In this document: positions 23,101 through 34,861 of the stretch, piece by piece
Layout: every line of letters starts with the position of its first letter
Position numbering within the stretch: the stretch's first letter is position 1
NCBI GenBank assembly: GCA_964036295.1
Contig: OZ038462.1
Span: 27,889,759-27,953,758 of the forward strand
Source: Plumapathes pennacea
Lineage: Eukaryota > Cnidaria > Anthozoa > Antipatharia > Myriopathidae
Reading direction: 5' to 3'
DNA length: 64,000 bases
The notes under the pieces: generated by a model
The model's database searches: none
What the model saw: only the letters and a program-made list of their open reading frames with translations
What the model was told of the DNA's origin: nothing
Position numbers and translations under genes: made by a program

Positions 23101-26100
23101 TTGAGATAGTGAGGAATCGAGATAGTGAGGGATCGAGATAGTGAGGGATTGAGATAGTGAGGGATTGAGATAGTGAGGGATTGAGATAGTGAGGGATCGA
23201 GATAGTGAGGGATCGAGATAGTGAGGGATTGAGATAGTGAGGGATTGAGATAGTGAGGGATTGAGATAGTGAGGGATTGAGATAGTGAGGAATCGAGATA
23301 GTGAGGGATCGAGATAGTGAGGGATTGAGATAGTGAGGGATTGAGATAGTGAGGGATTGAGATAGTGAGGGATCGAGATAGTGAGGGATTGAGATAGTGA
23401 GGGATCGAGATAGTGAGGGATTGAGATAGTGAGGGATTGAGATAGTGAGGGATTGAGATAGTGAGGGATTGAGATAGCGGGGTTCTGCGTACTTTAAGAA
23501 GAGTCAATTGATAAAGTTAAATGAATAAAGAAAGAAAAATATTTAATACTTAAGAAAATATATAATATATAAATGTATGTATAAGGTTTTGGACAGATGA
23601 GCTAAACCCCTTGCTCGTTTACATTCGTTTACCATACAAATCCTACGAGAATTACAAATTAAAACTATTCTATGTGTACCTCATCGCTGTCTACTGAGCC
23701 CAGCTCCCGTAAACAGCAGCCGTTGTTGAAATTCCATATCTTCACGGTGCCGTTTCTCGACCCTGTCACAAGCCGACGCTTGGACGGGTCAAAGGTCATC
23801 GCTGTTATCTCGGCACCATCATGCGCATTTGAGAACTGGATGATCTTCTCGCCCGTCTCCAGGCTCCACACGCACACCACTGAGTCGTGACAGCAACTGA
23901 CAACCTAGGACGAGTGACGTCATCAGTGTTGTTTACAGCTTTGGGCTTCTACGTGAACAAGCAAAAGGGTCATGTGATATGCTACTGTACCTGGTTAAAT
24001 AGGTCATTGTACAACGCTGCGCAGATCGGTTTGAAATGACTTGTGACCTCTCGTTCTTCTGAGGGTTCTTCGCTCTTTCCCTCGATCACAGAAAGCTAGA
24101 CAAACAGACAGACAAAATGTACTTAGCTTGTAATCCTGTTGTTAACTATACATATTCCATGTCGTAAAAAGTAATAAGGACTAGAAAGAAAAAAAAAACA
24201 TAACAACAACAAAGCTAAATCCATAGACTGTTAGCACATACAGCAGATAAAATAATCTTGTCCTCATGCGTTAGTTATATATTCCTGCTTTCTAAGAGTT
24301 CAAAGTGACTTATGTTGAAGGTTTGGAAAGTTTAAATTCACACAACACCAGTGTGATTTGTGCCCAGGATTTTGTCTCTGATTTACTTTGTGTGTCTCGT
24401 GCATACATTGCTGCTGTAAGTATGAATATTGTACCTGGTTTGTGCCAACTAGGATGCAGTGTGTCTTGGGGTTGAAGTAAATGCTGGATATGGCATGAGG
24501 ACCGGGCAGTAGAGAGCGACTGGGAATTGTCTGAACACAGCACAAGTCGCGCATATCCCAAATCTTGATAACCTAATATGATCAGAAGAGAAATAGCCAT
24601 GAGAACGCGTTCTTTCCTTTTTCCTCTGTTAACTGTCCGATAGTGCCTTTTGGTGCAGAAGTCAAATGCAAGACTCCTCTTAGCTGTTCTCGCAAATTTG
24701 GGGTAATGTCGTGTGTACAAGGATTGAATAAGGCCAATTTTAGGGTTTTTAAGGTCGGCGTCTCACGAAAGTGAGAAGCACGACCTTGTTGCGGCCACGA
24801 CACCGTCAGTCCGTCAGTCAGTCCGTCAGTCAGTCCGTCATCTGTGTCAACAATAGACTTCCAAATTAGGGCACGATCACGCATGATGAAATACATTTCA
24901 AGAGATCGATTAACTTTAAAGGCACGGAATTATACGACCTTTTAATCACGGCTTTTGGTGAAAGTATGAATGCGGAAGATGCTCCAAAGGTTTATACTTC
25001 CTCTTGGCCGATACCTCGAGTGTTTCAAGCATCGCCCGATTTTCCTGATAAACTCTGTGTGAAAACAACATTTCATACTGGCGTAACGGTACGGACTTTA
25101 TATCGATCGCGTAGTTATTATTTTGTGTGAATGTTTCAGTCGGTTTGCCGTACACAGGAACCCGGCGTTCATCTCTATCGACACTCATTGTGCAGTGGAC
25201 GCGCGCGATTTTAGTTGTTTACATTCCTCAGTTTAAATTTGCCTGGATAACTTACCGCAAGACTTGAAGTATATTGTGTATGCCGAAGCCCTTGAACGAA
25301 AGGTTACTTTGGTGTTCTTCGTTGATAATGATTTACAATATTATTAAGAGTTCGCTCGAACGAACTATGCAAGAAAATAACACATTCTTGTACGTATGTA
25401 CGTATTCGGTCATCCGGTTAATATTTATCTGTTTCATCGGATTACCGAGACCGTAAATATGTGAACCTTCTATGACAGGTCATTTATGTGACTATAATAA
25501 ACTTCACTCAAAAAGCATTTTGTATTCGTCGTCATTTGAAACCCGAGTTAATGATTACCGTGAATATGTATACCGCTTGGAAGGAAGTTACGCCGCTCAA
25601 AATGATTTAAACACCGGTAAAGCGGGCAAGTTTTGTGCACTTTAGAATATATCCTGTCAATGTTCGCTTTGAGTTGAGGGGATTGCACTTTGAGGTTTAC
25701 GAGAAGTTATTTGACTCTCTGAGCTGAGCTGATTGCCTCATTAAATATGCTTGTTACGCTTGATTGAGTGCAAGCGTGTTGCCCTCATAGTGGTAAAGCG
25801 TGACGTCTTATTTTGCAAAATTTTCCATTCGAATCTCTAAACATACACAGCTGCTGCACAAACGTGTGCAAAGTTTCAAATCACTAGCCCTACTGACAGC
25901 AACCAGTTTGCTCCATACTGAACTCTCTTATTTAGCATCAGTTCTAAATCAAAGGAACCATTAACACCAAATAGGAGGGTTTAGTATTGAGCAATTTGAA
26001 CTTCAATAGCCCACATCTCAGCTGTTCAATGCGCTAAAGAGCTAATTTTTTGTGTGACCGTTTTTAGACAGGGCATTCCACAGAATTGTTTAAAATCCAT

Positions 26101-29100
26101 ATTCCAATATTTTTTGTGACATCACTTTACCACTATATTCACTCAAGGCAATCTCTACTTTAGAGCAGTTAAGACACAAGCCTGTTGTACGGACTAGACC
26201 ACAACCAAAGTCTGCCAATCAAAAAGATAGCCGACCTTACAGCGGCATCGCTGCTTTGATTGGTACAGATGAATGTCACTCGACTAGAAAGCTTCTAACT
26301 CCTGAACTGTCAAATGAAACCTAAAAGTGTGACCGCTGAAATGAAAGCTCTCAATGGGTACATAATTCTAAAAGCAACTGTTCACTTCCAGTTCCTTAAC
26401 AATCAAATGAAACCTAAATGAAAGCTCTCAATGAGTGTATTCTAACAGCAATGTTCCCATCCAACTCCTGAACTGTCAAATGAAACCTAAAGGTGTGACC
26501 ACTCAAATGAAAGCTCTCAATTAGTGCATTTTAACAGCAGTGTTCACGTTGTTATTAAATGTTTTTGCATTTTCATGCACGAGATTTCCTGTGTTACCTT
26601 GTCCTGTGCGGCGCTAATAATCTCCCCTTTGTCGCTGTTCACGATAATGTGCGTGACAGCAGTACCATGTCCCTTTAACACCTGTAACAACAAAGATGTC
26701 GAGCTTGGTCACGCAATCATTTTGACGTGCGGGACACCAGTTTAATGTTCCTTTGACTTCTGTGGCAGGTAGTGAAGTTAGTCACGTAGTCAGTTTGATG
26801 TACATGACAAAAGAACTGCGAAACTTTAATTCTACTCTTAGTCACGCAATACTTCGAGTCAGTGCATGTCATAGTCGTCAAGTGAGCAGCGGTTGTCTTG
26901 ATTTGTGCAGAGTTAAGGGGGTACTTACTGACGTGGCTTTTGAAGTAACATAAGGATTCCATAACCGCACGTGATGATCGATGCCGCCGGTAACTGGAAT
27001 GGAATGAGATGGATGGGTCACTGAACTGATGGATAAATGAAAAAACGCAATAGCTAACTGTGATGAAGAGCAGGTAGAAATCTAATTTCCAACGAACCCC
27101 AGACGGGACCTCGGAAATACGTTTTTCGACCGAGCGATCACCTTATTGTTGAGTTAGCGGTTGTGAAGAAACTTAAAACTAAGACAGGAAACTCAAATGT
27201 AAGTTAGTTCAATGCATTTTCTATAGCATAAGTTGTGCACAAGAAAAACGAGGCTTGCACACGAGGTGAAATCCGTCTTGGGTTTGGACCGAGTTAAATA
27301 GTAATGGTGACGAACGCTGACCAGCGGAAGTGACGTCAAGAACGTATTGCCACGACACTGCGACGTCTTTGCGCGACAACAACACGCGTCGTGTTGATTC
27401 ACACTGCACTCGTGCGAGGTTCAGTTTCCTGTTGCATGCGACTCTTGTAACTTTCCATTTCTTCACAACATTGCCTTAAAAAGTTCATTGAAATATCCAT
27501 AACAAATGTAACTTAGTGATCACAGTCCCGGAGGTTGGGGTGGGGGAGGGGGTGACTCCCACAAAGGACCGGGATGCTCGTCGGGTATTTTCGTTTTGAC
27601 CTCTAAAAGGTACTAGAATGGGCGTGGCTCAAGCTTATTTTGACCCCTAAAAGGTACCAATAAAAACATAACATGTAATAAAAGTTCATTCGACTGACAC
27701 TCAACCCCTAACGGTACCACGTCACATTAAAATGTCAGCATAATGTCAGCATTTGACGTTGAACACCCTAAGCGGTACCAAAACCCGTGATTTTGACCCT
27801 TGGAGGTATGACGAGCAGCCCCGTCCTTTTTTATACACGGGAGTTCCCCCCCGCCAAGTCACAGTCATGCGTCGTATTGAGATGTTCCACTTAAGGCGTC
27901 GCTCCGTGTGAATTGGCTTTCATTAGTTAACTGTCCTACTCACCGATTACGTTCCATTCCTTGCAGTAGTCGAATGATGTGATGCCTTTGCGAATTCGAA
28001 ACACAGAGCTCCTGTCAAAACAAAACAGTTGGACTTTTAAAAACTCCTAGAGGCATTCGCACATCAGGGTATCCGGTATGACTCCTGCCAGTGTCAAGTT
28101 ATTCATCTTAGGCGACTGCCGTACTTACGTCTTTTTCCTATCCACATCGCCCAGGTACAGCGAAGTGTTTGAAACTGTAGCGCAGGAGATGAAACACTGC
28201 AGGGAGGGGTAGTACTTCACTTTACGTACCCAGTCCTCGTGCAAGTTCTTGGGGAGAATTTCCAATAAAACGATCTTCAGTTACATAAACCTAAATTAAG
28301 CATTAGAAACCTAAAGGGCCGATTTTTTAAACAAGGTTTGGGCCGCGGTTAAGAAAGTCCTGGTCCAACAGTAGCCATGCTTATCGGACCACGGTTGTGA
28401 CGTGGTGTTTATAAACCGACGCCGATCAATGTTTTAAAAATCAAATCTAGCCTTTAGCAAACCCTGGTTTACAGACTGCGTCTGACCTCTAATTTAGCGA
28501 TATACCAGGTCTAAGTTAGGCTTTGTTTAAAAAATCGGCCCAAAGAGTTCATGAGACGTTGGCACGGACACAGGTAGGAACAGGCGCGAATGCTAGCGCG
28601 AAGAAAACAATGGCACATCTGTGTTTGCTTTCGACTCAGCGTTTGTGCTGCTGGATAGCAAGATGACATGAACTAGTGTATAAAATGATCCTAACTGCCA
28701 ACAATTTTAAAGCAGTCAGAATCGCAAGCGCCCGGTTCAAACGGTAACATTTGTGAAGCAAGCGCAAACGAAGGCGTTTAAGAGAATTGAAACATTTCCA
28801 TCATTCTTGCGCCTGCTTTACCGTGTGCCTCAATACGCTCAACAGTACATAATCAGACACTTCATCTGTTTCCTTGTCTGCATTTTAAGAAGTCTGGATT
28901 TATAATTCTAAGATGAGAGGGACTGTATGTACCGATTAAAGCGCGTATGACTATAATTTTATAGACAGTTTAATACTCACATTGAACTGTACAACCTTCA
29001 CATTTGGGTGTCTGCCAAGCAGCACTTCGGGAAAAGGGATCCGCCTAAAGGTAACTGGACAAAAAAAAAAAAAAAAAAAAAAAAAAAAACAGCAGTAAGT

Positions 29101-32100
29101 TTTCATCCCTGATTTGATTCGACATCAAGTAATTAAGATTCGAAGACTCCCTATGATGGACTATACTAATTTCTCCACCCGCTCCCCTTTTACACGTGCC
29201 TGAGGTGTAGAAAATGGTACGAAAACAAATAGGCTTTTCTTGGAATTCCTATAACAATATATAATAAAACTCCTTGTCTCTGTTGAGGTCTTGCCAAGGG
29301 TCTAAAATTATCGCGTGTTATTTTCTTACAGTGTGTTATGGTCCTGTTTAAGTTTTCCAGACCAAACGGACTTTCAACCCCTTACCTGGGTCAAACTGTA
29401 TTTACCGCTGGTAAAATTGTATTTCTCGTGCCATTGGCGAAGCATTCCCATGCAATATAATTTTGAGTGACACTCCACTCTTGTCCGCCATCCTTGACCG
29501 GATTTCATTTTGTATTCACAGAACGTTGGATGATACGATCAAAAGGGAAAAATGTTTTAGTTCACTCACCTGATGGAATGCTCTGGCCAATGCTGAGATC
29601 GAACAGCCCTCCAATGACGGACGAGAACTTCAGACACGTGACACAGCCACCGACGTCTCCAAACAGAAGGATGCCTTGGTTGCAGTTCTGAGGGTTCGAC
29701 CTGGAAACCGCGATGTTGTATTAAAAAGTTCATTCTCTCAAGCCCCGTGTTAAAGGTGAATTTGACCCAATCTATAGTCTTGCATACTGTTTTCTTTCAT
29801 TTGTTATAAAATATTTATTGGTGAAGTCTTAGGTCCCGTTTATATGGAAAAAAATATGTTCCCGAACCAACTTTAAATACCGAGCGTTTAAGTGGAGGAA
29901 AAGTTACAGTCCCGCCACCCAGGGCCATTCCTGAATGACTCGGAAAGGAACTAAGGTGCCTCGGGTCCCTGATACAGCTTTTGCTCTATATAAACAGGCC
30001 TCATGTTAGTCCAGGGGCTCGTCTCGGGTCCCGGCCCAGTTCATTTTGTTCACATAAATGCATTTCCTTGTGAGAAAATTGTCAATAGATGTCATAACAT
30101 ATATGCACAAAAACATAAAGTATAATCATGCAAATGAAAGCTGATGATCATGAGTACGTTCTCAGGTACCGTTTGTTTCATAATTACTTTAATTTTGCAT
30201 TTTGCTAAACAGCTAGTGCAATGAGGTACAGATTTGGTATCTTACCAATAATCCATCGACAACACACAATGTTCCAGGCACGACAAGACAAATTGTTTGT
30301 CGTAACTATTTGCAGAGCAGTCGTAAAAAGCTGCAAGTAAGTACAACAAACAGCAGTCAGACATCAAACAAAGACATCGGACAAATCCTGTAGTGAGGAG
30401 GATTTTAGACCTGAGGCCAATTCAATAAACATTTACACGTGTATTTTATAAGTTGGACCATTATTCAAACACCACTAAACGGACTCTACTCCAGCAAAGT
30501 CTGTACAATATTACAGATACCGGTCCCCAGTGCACAACCACAACAGTATTTGGCCATTGTATTGGATTAAGGTGTATTTTAACGTGTGGAGAAATTGGTC
30601 CGACTTGTAAAATACACTTGTAAATGCTTTATTGAATTGGCCCCTGATCCAACACTAACCTATTTCTCTATCTGCAGACGACACGGCAATTTTCTTGGCG
30701 TTCGGTAGGACCACACAATCTGTCACCCAAATGCTTTTGCTTGCCTTGCCCTCCTGCCCCAGATGCTGTTGGAATCAATATGACGTTACAATTATTTCAA
30801 CTCGCTTTCATCTGAGCAAGTTCAGGCTGTTTCCGGATTCTTTACCACTGTATGTTTACTTTGCCTAAAAGAGATGTGGCTGTTCTTTGTAAAGAACTGT
30901 GGCTCTTTGCTTTGTAAAGAATAATGTGGTTTTTGATTCTAAAGAATTTTGGCTTTTCTTTGCAGAGAGCTGTGGCTCTAGCTTCGTCAGTATAGAATTG
31001 TGGCTTTTTTTGTGAAGAGCTGTCAATGGCTCTTTGCTTTGCTGCAAGAATTGTGACTTTTCTTCATAAGGAGCTGTGGCCTTCCTTTAATTTGGTTTTG
31101 TTCTTTAAACTGACCGTGATGGTCCTGAGTGGATGGAAGTCGGTGCTCCAGAACTGCAGTACCCCGTCCTTACTGATGGACACGTATCTTCCTACATTGT
31201 TCTCTCCAGAGTCGTCCGTACCATGTGACATCATAGGGAAGTAAGTTATCCTCGGGATTGTGTCTCTGTGGGCGCTACGAGGGATAATTTTATGACAAAT
31301 GTAAGACTGACAAGCAATATGTCAACAATGTTAACTATTATTTTACAGTACCTGGGTATTTCTCTGGCGGGATGTGGAAATTCCATCTGAAAGTAAAAAT
31401 AAAAGAAATAGTTATAGACACGTGCACAGTGGAGATGACACAAGGTGGCTAGCACTCTCGGCGGTTTTAAAAATCTTCACATTGGATACAGGTAAGTGAT
31501 AACCATATACATTTTTATCTAAGAACTAACGTCCTTTACTCTCTAAACTGTCTGTACAGTCCTTGGTCGTGTTAACCCTTCATTTGCGTCTCTCTGAGTC
31601 GAATTTGACATAATTTAGAAAACGTCCAACTCAAATAAAAGAAAAAATAATAATAGAAATAAAAGCTCTCAGTGCGTATACCGATTCTACTTGCTGTATT
31701 CTCTGCTTTTTAGCGGCGGAGTTTATTGAGAAACTCGGCTGCACCACTAACCTCTCTGTCTTCGCTCGTCATGACATCTTTTAGTTGATTTTCGAGCAAC
31801 ATGTAGGAGCAGAACTCTTCCTGTACGGATATAATGGAAGAAAACATCCAGCTCACCGCAACTCTTTCTGCTGTGTTTTTGGCTAAGAAACTGCACAGTT
31901 TTGGTGAAAGAATAAACATTCTGCTCTTGCTCAGAGCATCACCCTTTCTTTAGCTTTGTCTCCAGGGAAAGTTCGTAACTTTAGACCATAACTTTTGCAA
32001 TTTACTTTAAGCCATGACTCGATCGATCTTGACTTTTAACCTTGGCGTTTAACTATTGACCATGATGTTTGACCATGGCTTTTCCGAGGACGAACAACCT

Positions 32101-34861
32101 GACCTCCAGCTCGGTAATCGTTTTCAGTAAAAAAAAGTGCGATTCGAGGTCAACCTGTAGATTAGAACTTCGAAGACCAGTTTCACTGTAGCGCAAAATA
32201 AATATTTTATTTAGTTGAATGTGTCCGCGGCGAGGCTAACTCCTCTTACCCAGTCGACAGTGCCGTCACAGTTTGCATCCACTTTCATAAATATGATCTC
32301 TAACTCCTTGTCATCAGGCTGAAAAAAGGAAGCAAGATAAAGGAGATAACGGTTTTCACGAGTAAAGACAGGGCATACGAAAACAAGTAACTGAGGGGTT
32401 TTCCCCTGCTTCTGTTCCCATATGTTTCTCTGTCTGTCTCTGTCCGTGTGTGTGTGTGTGTGTGTCCTTTTTTATGTCTTAGTTTTGGTCTGTGCTTGTC
32501 TGTCGCCGCGTCTGAGTCGTTTCAGAACATGTGGCCGGACGAAACATCGCAGCAGCTCGATATCGTAAAATGCAGAGCCAATGCACGAACCGCAGTTGTA
32601 AACGTCTCGAGAAGTTCTGCCGTGTTGTATTCTATTTCAACAAACATGGCGGGTTTCCTTACCACATCGCCTTTTCCCGCCATTGTTTTGATCATAGCTT
32701 GGCGAAATTCGTCCAGATCCAGGCCTCCTCCGCCATCTTCGTCCGCTTCCTGTCAACACGAGAAAAATTGGGCACAAAATCATTTATGTTTGTAAAGGTC
32801 TAGTTTTGAGCGTGGTGTTTGGTGTGTAATTTAACAAGTTTTGTCGCGTGAAAACGCGGCAGATGCTGGGATTCAAGTTTGGTGTGGCCATTATCCGCAC
32901 GCACCATTAGAATTCTTTAATGAGCAATCTCTGGACTAGAGCGGGACTCCCCCAAAGTGATCAACTTCAATTTTCTCTTTCAGTTTCTCACCAGAAAAAT
33001 ATCATACAATATAGTGATCTTGGCTTTTGACTCCTTGCTCAAATGACACCTGATTAACCTATAAATTATATTCACAACACTCGTACGTTTGCTTTAGGGC
33101 TGCCTCACAGGGTTGAGAGGATCTACATTTTGAGCTTGGGAGTGAAAACGTTGGCAAGCTAAGAAAAACAGTAATGCGTGACCTATCTCATGTCATGCAT
33201 AATTGATTATGACAGTTTGACTTCGAGCATTTGTTTCTAATCACAGGCTACGATTAATCTAGCCTGCGCTTCATTACTGATCTGTTTTTCTTGTCTTCTA
33301 AAATGCATTTCTTCTATCAGGCTTTCTTGATTTCCAGTCGGCTTGTTGTAATTTAGAGTTATTATCACCGCGGTTTCGGTAGATTGACGGTTGTTTAAGC
33401 TTATGGTAAAGTTGAAAAACCCGTGACAGCCGGGAGCGACTTTAATTTGTCGAAATGATCGTATCGTTTAATTATGTTTGCCTTGCTTCGCTTAATTTTG
33501 ACCACCAATTAAAAAACTGTACACAACTGGAAGAAGAATGCAAAAGTGAATATAATTACCCAATGAAATTATAGTATTTTTGCTTGCACGTCAATCAAAC
33601 TTCAAAATCCTAGAGGGGGGGGGGGGGGGGGGGGGGAATGTATTTTAACAATTGCCATGATACCTACGCTTTGGGTCTCGGGTGAAAACAATTATATGCT
33701 GGGCCCTTAGGCCTAGCATAAAAATCTGTACGGATAAAGTCAATTTAGAAACCACAGCTGCGTTGGTAGTTGTCATACATGAAGTAGTATTACTAGGGAA
33801 GTAAAAGGTGAAACTGCATTTCTTACCTCAAATATCTTCTGTAACGTTTCCAAGTTCTCGTTATTCATTTGATCCTCAAGTCTGACCATAACGTGCTTGC
33901 ACTGCTCCTCGTCAGCCTAGGAAAGTACAGTGATCATCTTCAATTTTCTCTTTTAGTTTCAGAAATATACGATACAGTACTGGAGCATTTGGCTTTTGAT
34001 ACCTTTCAGACAAAAGCCAATCAAATTATCAGTTCTCACTATCACTCGTACATTTTGTTCTGAAAAGGAGAATCTGTAGTTTGAGCTTGGGAATAAACGG
34101 GTAAGTGAACGCGAATTGCTGCCGGCAAACCAAAACTTGTTAGACGCCCTGCGTTGCAAAGGTGCGAAAAGTTATATTTGTTCAATCACACAAGGAGTTT
34201 GTTTGGATCGGTGTGTGTGAGAATGTCCTGCAAACATGTTATATAGTTTTTTCGTTCAGTGAAAAGTTCATTGCAAAATAGAGAAGTCCTGCATTTTTTC
34301 CCAGTAAAATGATCTGGATTGTTCTTTTTTTTTTTTAAATAATTGATTAGAGACTGGCACGTAGCCCCAGAGCTGTCCCTTTATATTAAACTACTACTCC
34401 TTCCTACACTTGCCTGTTTATCTCAATTTTTTGTGCTCTAACGAAGCGCCAACGCTTAAAATATCGAGCGATACTATTCTTTGCGGTGTAGAGACGTTCT
34501 AGACACGCGTTTCACCGTAACAAAGACACAGAACAAAACAAAAGTTCTTACTGGGACAAGCTGTCAACAATATGACTCCAAAGCTTTGTCGAAACAGGCG
34601 AGCAAACCTTTTACCAACAAAATTGCAGCTGATACAAAATAAACTTACCCGGCTTGCGCTTTGAGAAGACTTTGAGTCAGAAACGAAGCGAACCTTCTGA
34701 TCTTCCAACACTAAGAGCGCATCTTCTGTGCTGCCAATGTCTTGATCCTCCAGGGTGGCGCAGCTGCTGTCGAGGTCGTCGCTGTTATTGAGGTCGTCTA
34801 ATTGCGAATTGTCCTCCATCTTGCTCATGCAGGTTTGAAGCTTTGTTGCACTGTTGTCCAA
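17160..34861 (-). CDS. WD40-repeat protein with EF-hand region (WDR49/WDR64/EFCAB8 type)
   Basis: Twenty-five phase-consistent exons, about 1220 codons: 34861-34649, 33916-33827, 32749-32663, 32318-32250, 31820-31752, 31386-31352, 31274-31115, 30765-30660, 30330-30246, 29700-29570, 29054-28981, 28247-28129, 28011-27944, 26993-26929, 26681-26598, 24572-24435, 24095-23991, 23904-23680, 22012-21942, 21303-21053, 20597-20395, 19368-19159, 18778-18517, 18420-18285, 17766-17160. An acidic N-terminus is followed by EF-hand-like loops (ADEDGGGGLDLDEF, KVDANCDGTVDW). Then come WD blades: GRYVSISKDGVLQFWS, WVTDCVVLPNAKKIAVSS, TGGIDHHVRLWNPYV, SVVCVWSLETGEKI, VTGSRNGTVKIWNF, VATASYDGDVKIWSLETG, ILSASTDCSVRLW. 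The low-complexity C-terminus has ALNHANFGARASAS-type repeats. The family is linked to cilia and sperm by expression in other animals; its molecular role is unknown. The last junction (18285 to 17766) is the weakest: without splicing, translation stops at 18275. Confidence 0.88.
18062..18169. repeat. Hairpin repeat in the last intron of the WD40 gene
   Basis: TATCTTATTATCCTTTGTTT and GCTTGGTCTGTAC on the left pair with GTACGGACTAAGC and AAACAAGGTTGATAAGATA on the right. No coding content. Confidence 0.75.
18941..19106. mobile_element. pogo/Tigger-like MITE, CAGTCGAACCCCG ends
   Basis: The left end CAGTCGAACCCCGTTATTT and the right end AAATAGCGGAGTTCGACTG are inverted; TA follows the right end. 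Internal copies of CCCCGTTATTTCGAA suggest rounds of internal duplication. It lies in an intron of the WD40 gene. Confidence 0.75.
19634..20412. repeat. 29/58-bp minisatellite overlapping an exon end
   Basis: A 29-bp monomer is arranged mostly as a 58-bp dimer (TACCTTGTCTATAGTTGAG.. then TATGTTCTCTACAGTTAAG..), roughly 13 dimers. Its right end runs into the WD40 exon 20597-20395, whose last codons and 5' splice site (minus strand CAACTGTAGACAAG then GTATTA) are themselves a repeat unit. Confidence 0.9.
20800..20975. repeat. Four spaced copies of a CCAATCAGAAGCCGCG word
   Basis: GTCCAGTCAGAAGCCGC, GTCCAATCAGAAGCCGCG, GTCCAATCAGAAACC and GTCCAATCAGAAGCCGCG occur at roughly 40-60-bp spacing. 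CTGTCCAATCAGAA appears again at about 21823. ATTGG/CCAAT is the NF-Y motif, but whether this intronic cluster is regulatory is unknown. Confidence 0.6.
22170..22365. mobile_element. MITE fragment of the 30414-30644 family
   Basis: GACCAATTTTACCAC at one end, AATACTGTTGTAG inside, and ATGGTCCAACTTGTAAAATAC then AATTTGCC at the other end match the fuller copy at 30414-30644. Confidence 0.6.
22414..23489. repeat. 16-bp minisatellite expanded inside a pogo-like MITE
   Basis: About 65 copies of GAGATAGTGAGGGATT (T/C at the last base, with rare GAGAGAG and GATAGCG variants) fill 22445-23478. The array is bounded by CAGTAGAACCCCTCTATCTC on the left and GAGATAGCGGGGTTCTGCG on the right, with TA on both outer sides. 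It lies in the WD40 intron between exons 18 and 19. Confidence 0.9.
24690..25700. other. Intronic repeat-rich stretch without recognised gene
   Basis: CACGAAAGTGAGAAGCACGACC and a short CAGTCCGT tandem (24800-24840) lie next to an 80-codon antisense open frame (24946-25188) with no known motif. Nothing supports a gene. Confidence 0.4.
26290..26545. repeat. Tandem repeat, three copies, inverted relative to 14555-14800
   Basis: Units contain AACTCCTGAACTGTCAAATG, AAACCTAAA, GTGTGACC and AATGAAAGCTCTCAAT. These are the reverse complement of the units in the ATG7 intron. The array ends about 50 bp downstream (minus sense) of exon 26681-26598. Confidence 0.75.
27551..27850. mobile_element. MITE with GTGACTCCC / GGGAGTTCCCCC ends
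   Basis: Inverted ends: ACTCCCACAAAGGACCGGGA then TGCTCGTCG on the left, and CGACGAGCA-like GACGAGCAGCCCCGTCC with CGGGAGTTCCC on the right. Internal GACCCCTAAAAGGTACCA-like words repeat about five times. A fragment lies at 3228-3285. Confidence 0.7.
28316..28541. mobile_element. MITE with GGGCCGATTTTTTAAACAA ends
   Basis: GGGCCGATTTTTTAAACAA and TTGTTTAAAAAATCGGCCC are inverted, flanked by AAA on both sides. Arms continue inward (CAAGGTTTGGGC, AACCCTGGTTTACAG). Intronic, just upstream (minus sense) of exon 28247-28129. Confidence 0.75.
29061..29089 (-). repeat. 29-nt A-run that forms the polypyrimidine tract of an exon acceptor
   Basis: On the minus strand this is 29 T followed by GTCCAG and then exon 29054-28981. 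The tract is therefore part of the 3' splice site of the WD40 gene. Confidence 0.8.
29832..30000. mobile_element. MITE with GGTCCCGTTTATATGG ends
   Basis: GGTCCCGTTTATATGG on the left and CTATATAAACAGGCC on the right are inverted. TTA precedes it and TCA follows, resembling a mutated TTA target duplication of the Harbinger type. Confidence 0.6.
30414..30644. mobile_element. MITE with AGGCCAATTCAATAAA ends
   Basis: The termini GGCCAATTCAATAAACATTT and TGCTTTATTGAATTGGCC are inverted, extended inward by TTATAAGTTGGACCA and TGGTCCGACTTGTAAAA. Fragments of the family sit at 15790-15955 and 22170-22365. Confidence 0.8.
32945..33330 (+). repeat. Dispersed interspersed repeat, copy A (family of five)
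   Basis: Shared phrases: TTTCAGTTTCTCACCAGAAA, GATCTTGGCTTTTGACTCC, CATTTTGAGCTTGGGAGTGA, ATTATGACAGTTTGAC, GATTAATCTAGCCTGCGCTT. Further copies lie at 33930-34150 (plus), 47030-47360 (minus), 60550-60730 (plus) and 61885-62070 (plus). No coding content; probably a non-autonomous element. Confidence 0.75.
33615..33636. repeat. G homopolymer, about 22 nt
   Basis: Uninterrupted run of G in an intron of the WD40 gene. Confidence 0.9.
33930..34150 (+). repeat. Dispersed repeat, copy B
   Basis: ATCTTCAATTTTCTCTTTTAG, TTTGGCTTTTGATACC, CACTCGTACATTTTG and TTTGAGCTTGGGAATAAACG match copy A. It starts only about 15 bp from the acceptor of WD40 exon 33916-33827. Confidence 0.65.

Noticed and set aside
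22383-23507. A 374-codon minus-strand open frame made of repeated SLSQSLTISIPHYLNP words
   Set aside because: It is only the translation of the 16-bp minisatellite. Any tandem repeat without a stop in one frame gives this, and WD40 exons lie on both sides.
24946-25188. An 80-codon minus-strand frame beginning MSVDRDERRVP
   Set aside because: No recognised domain, no splice context, and it lies in a repeat-rich intron; chance cannot be excluded.
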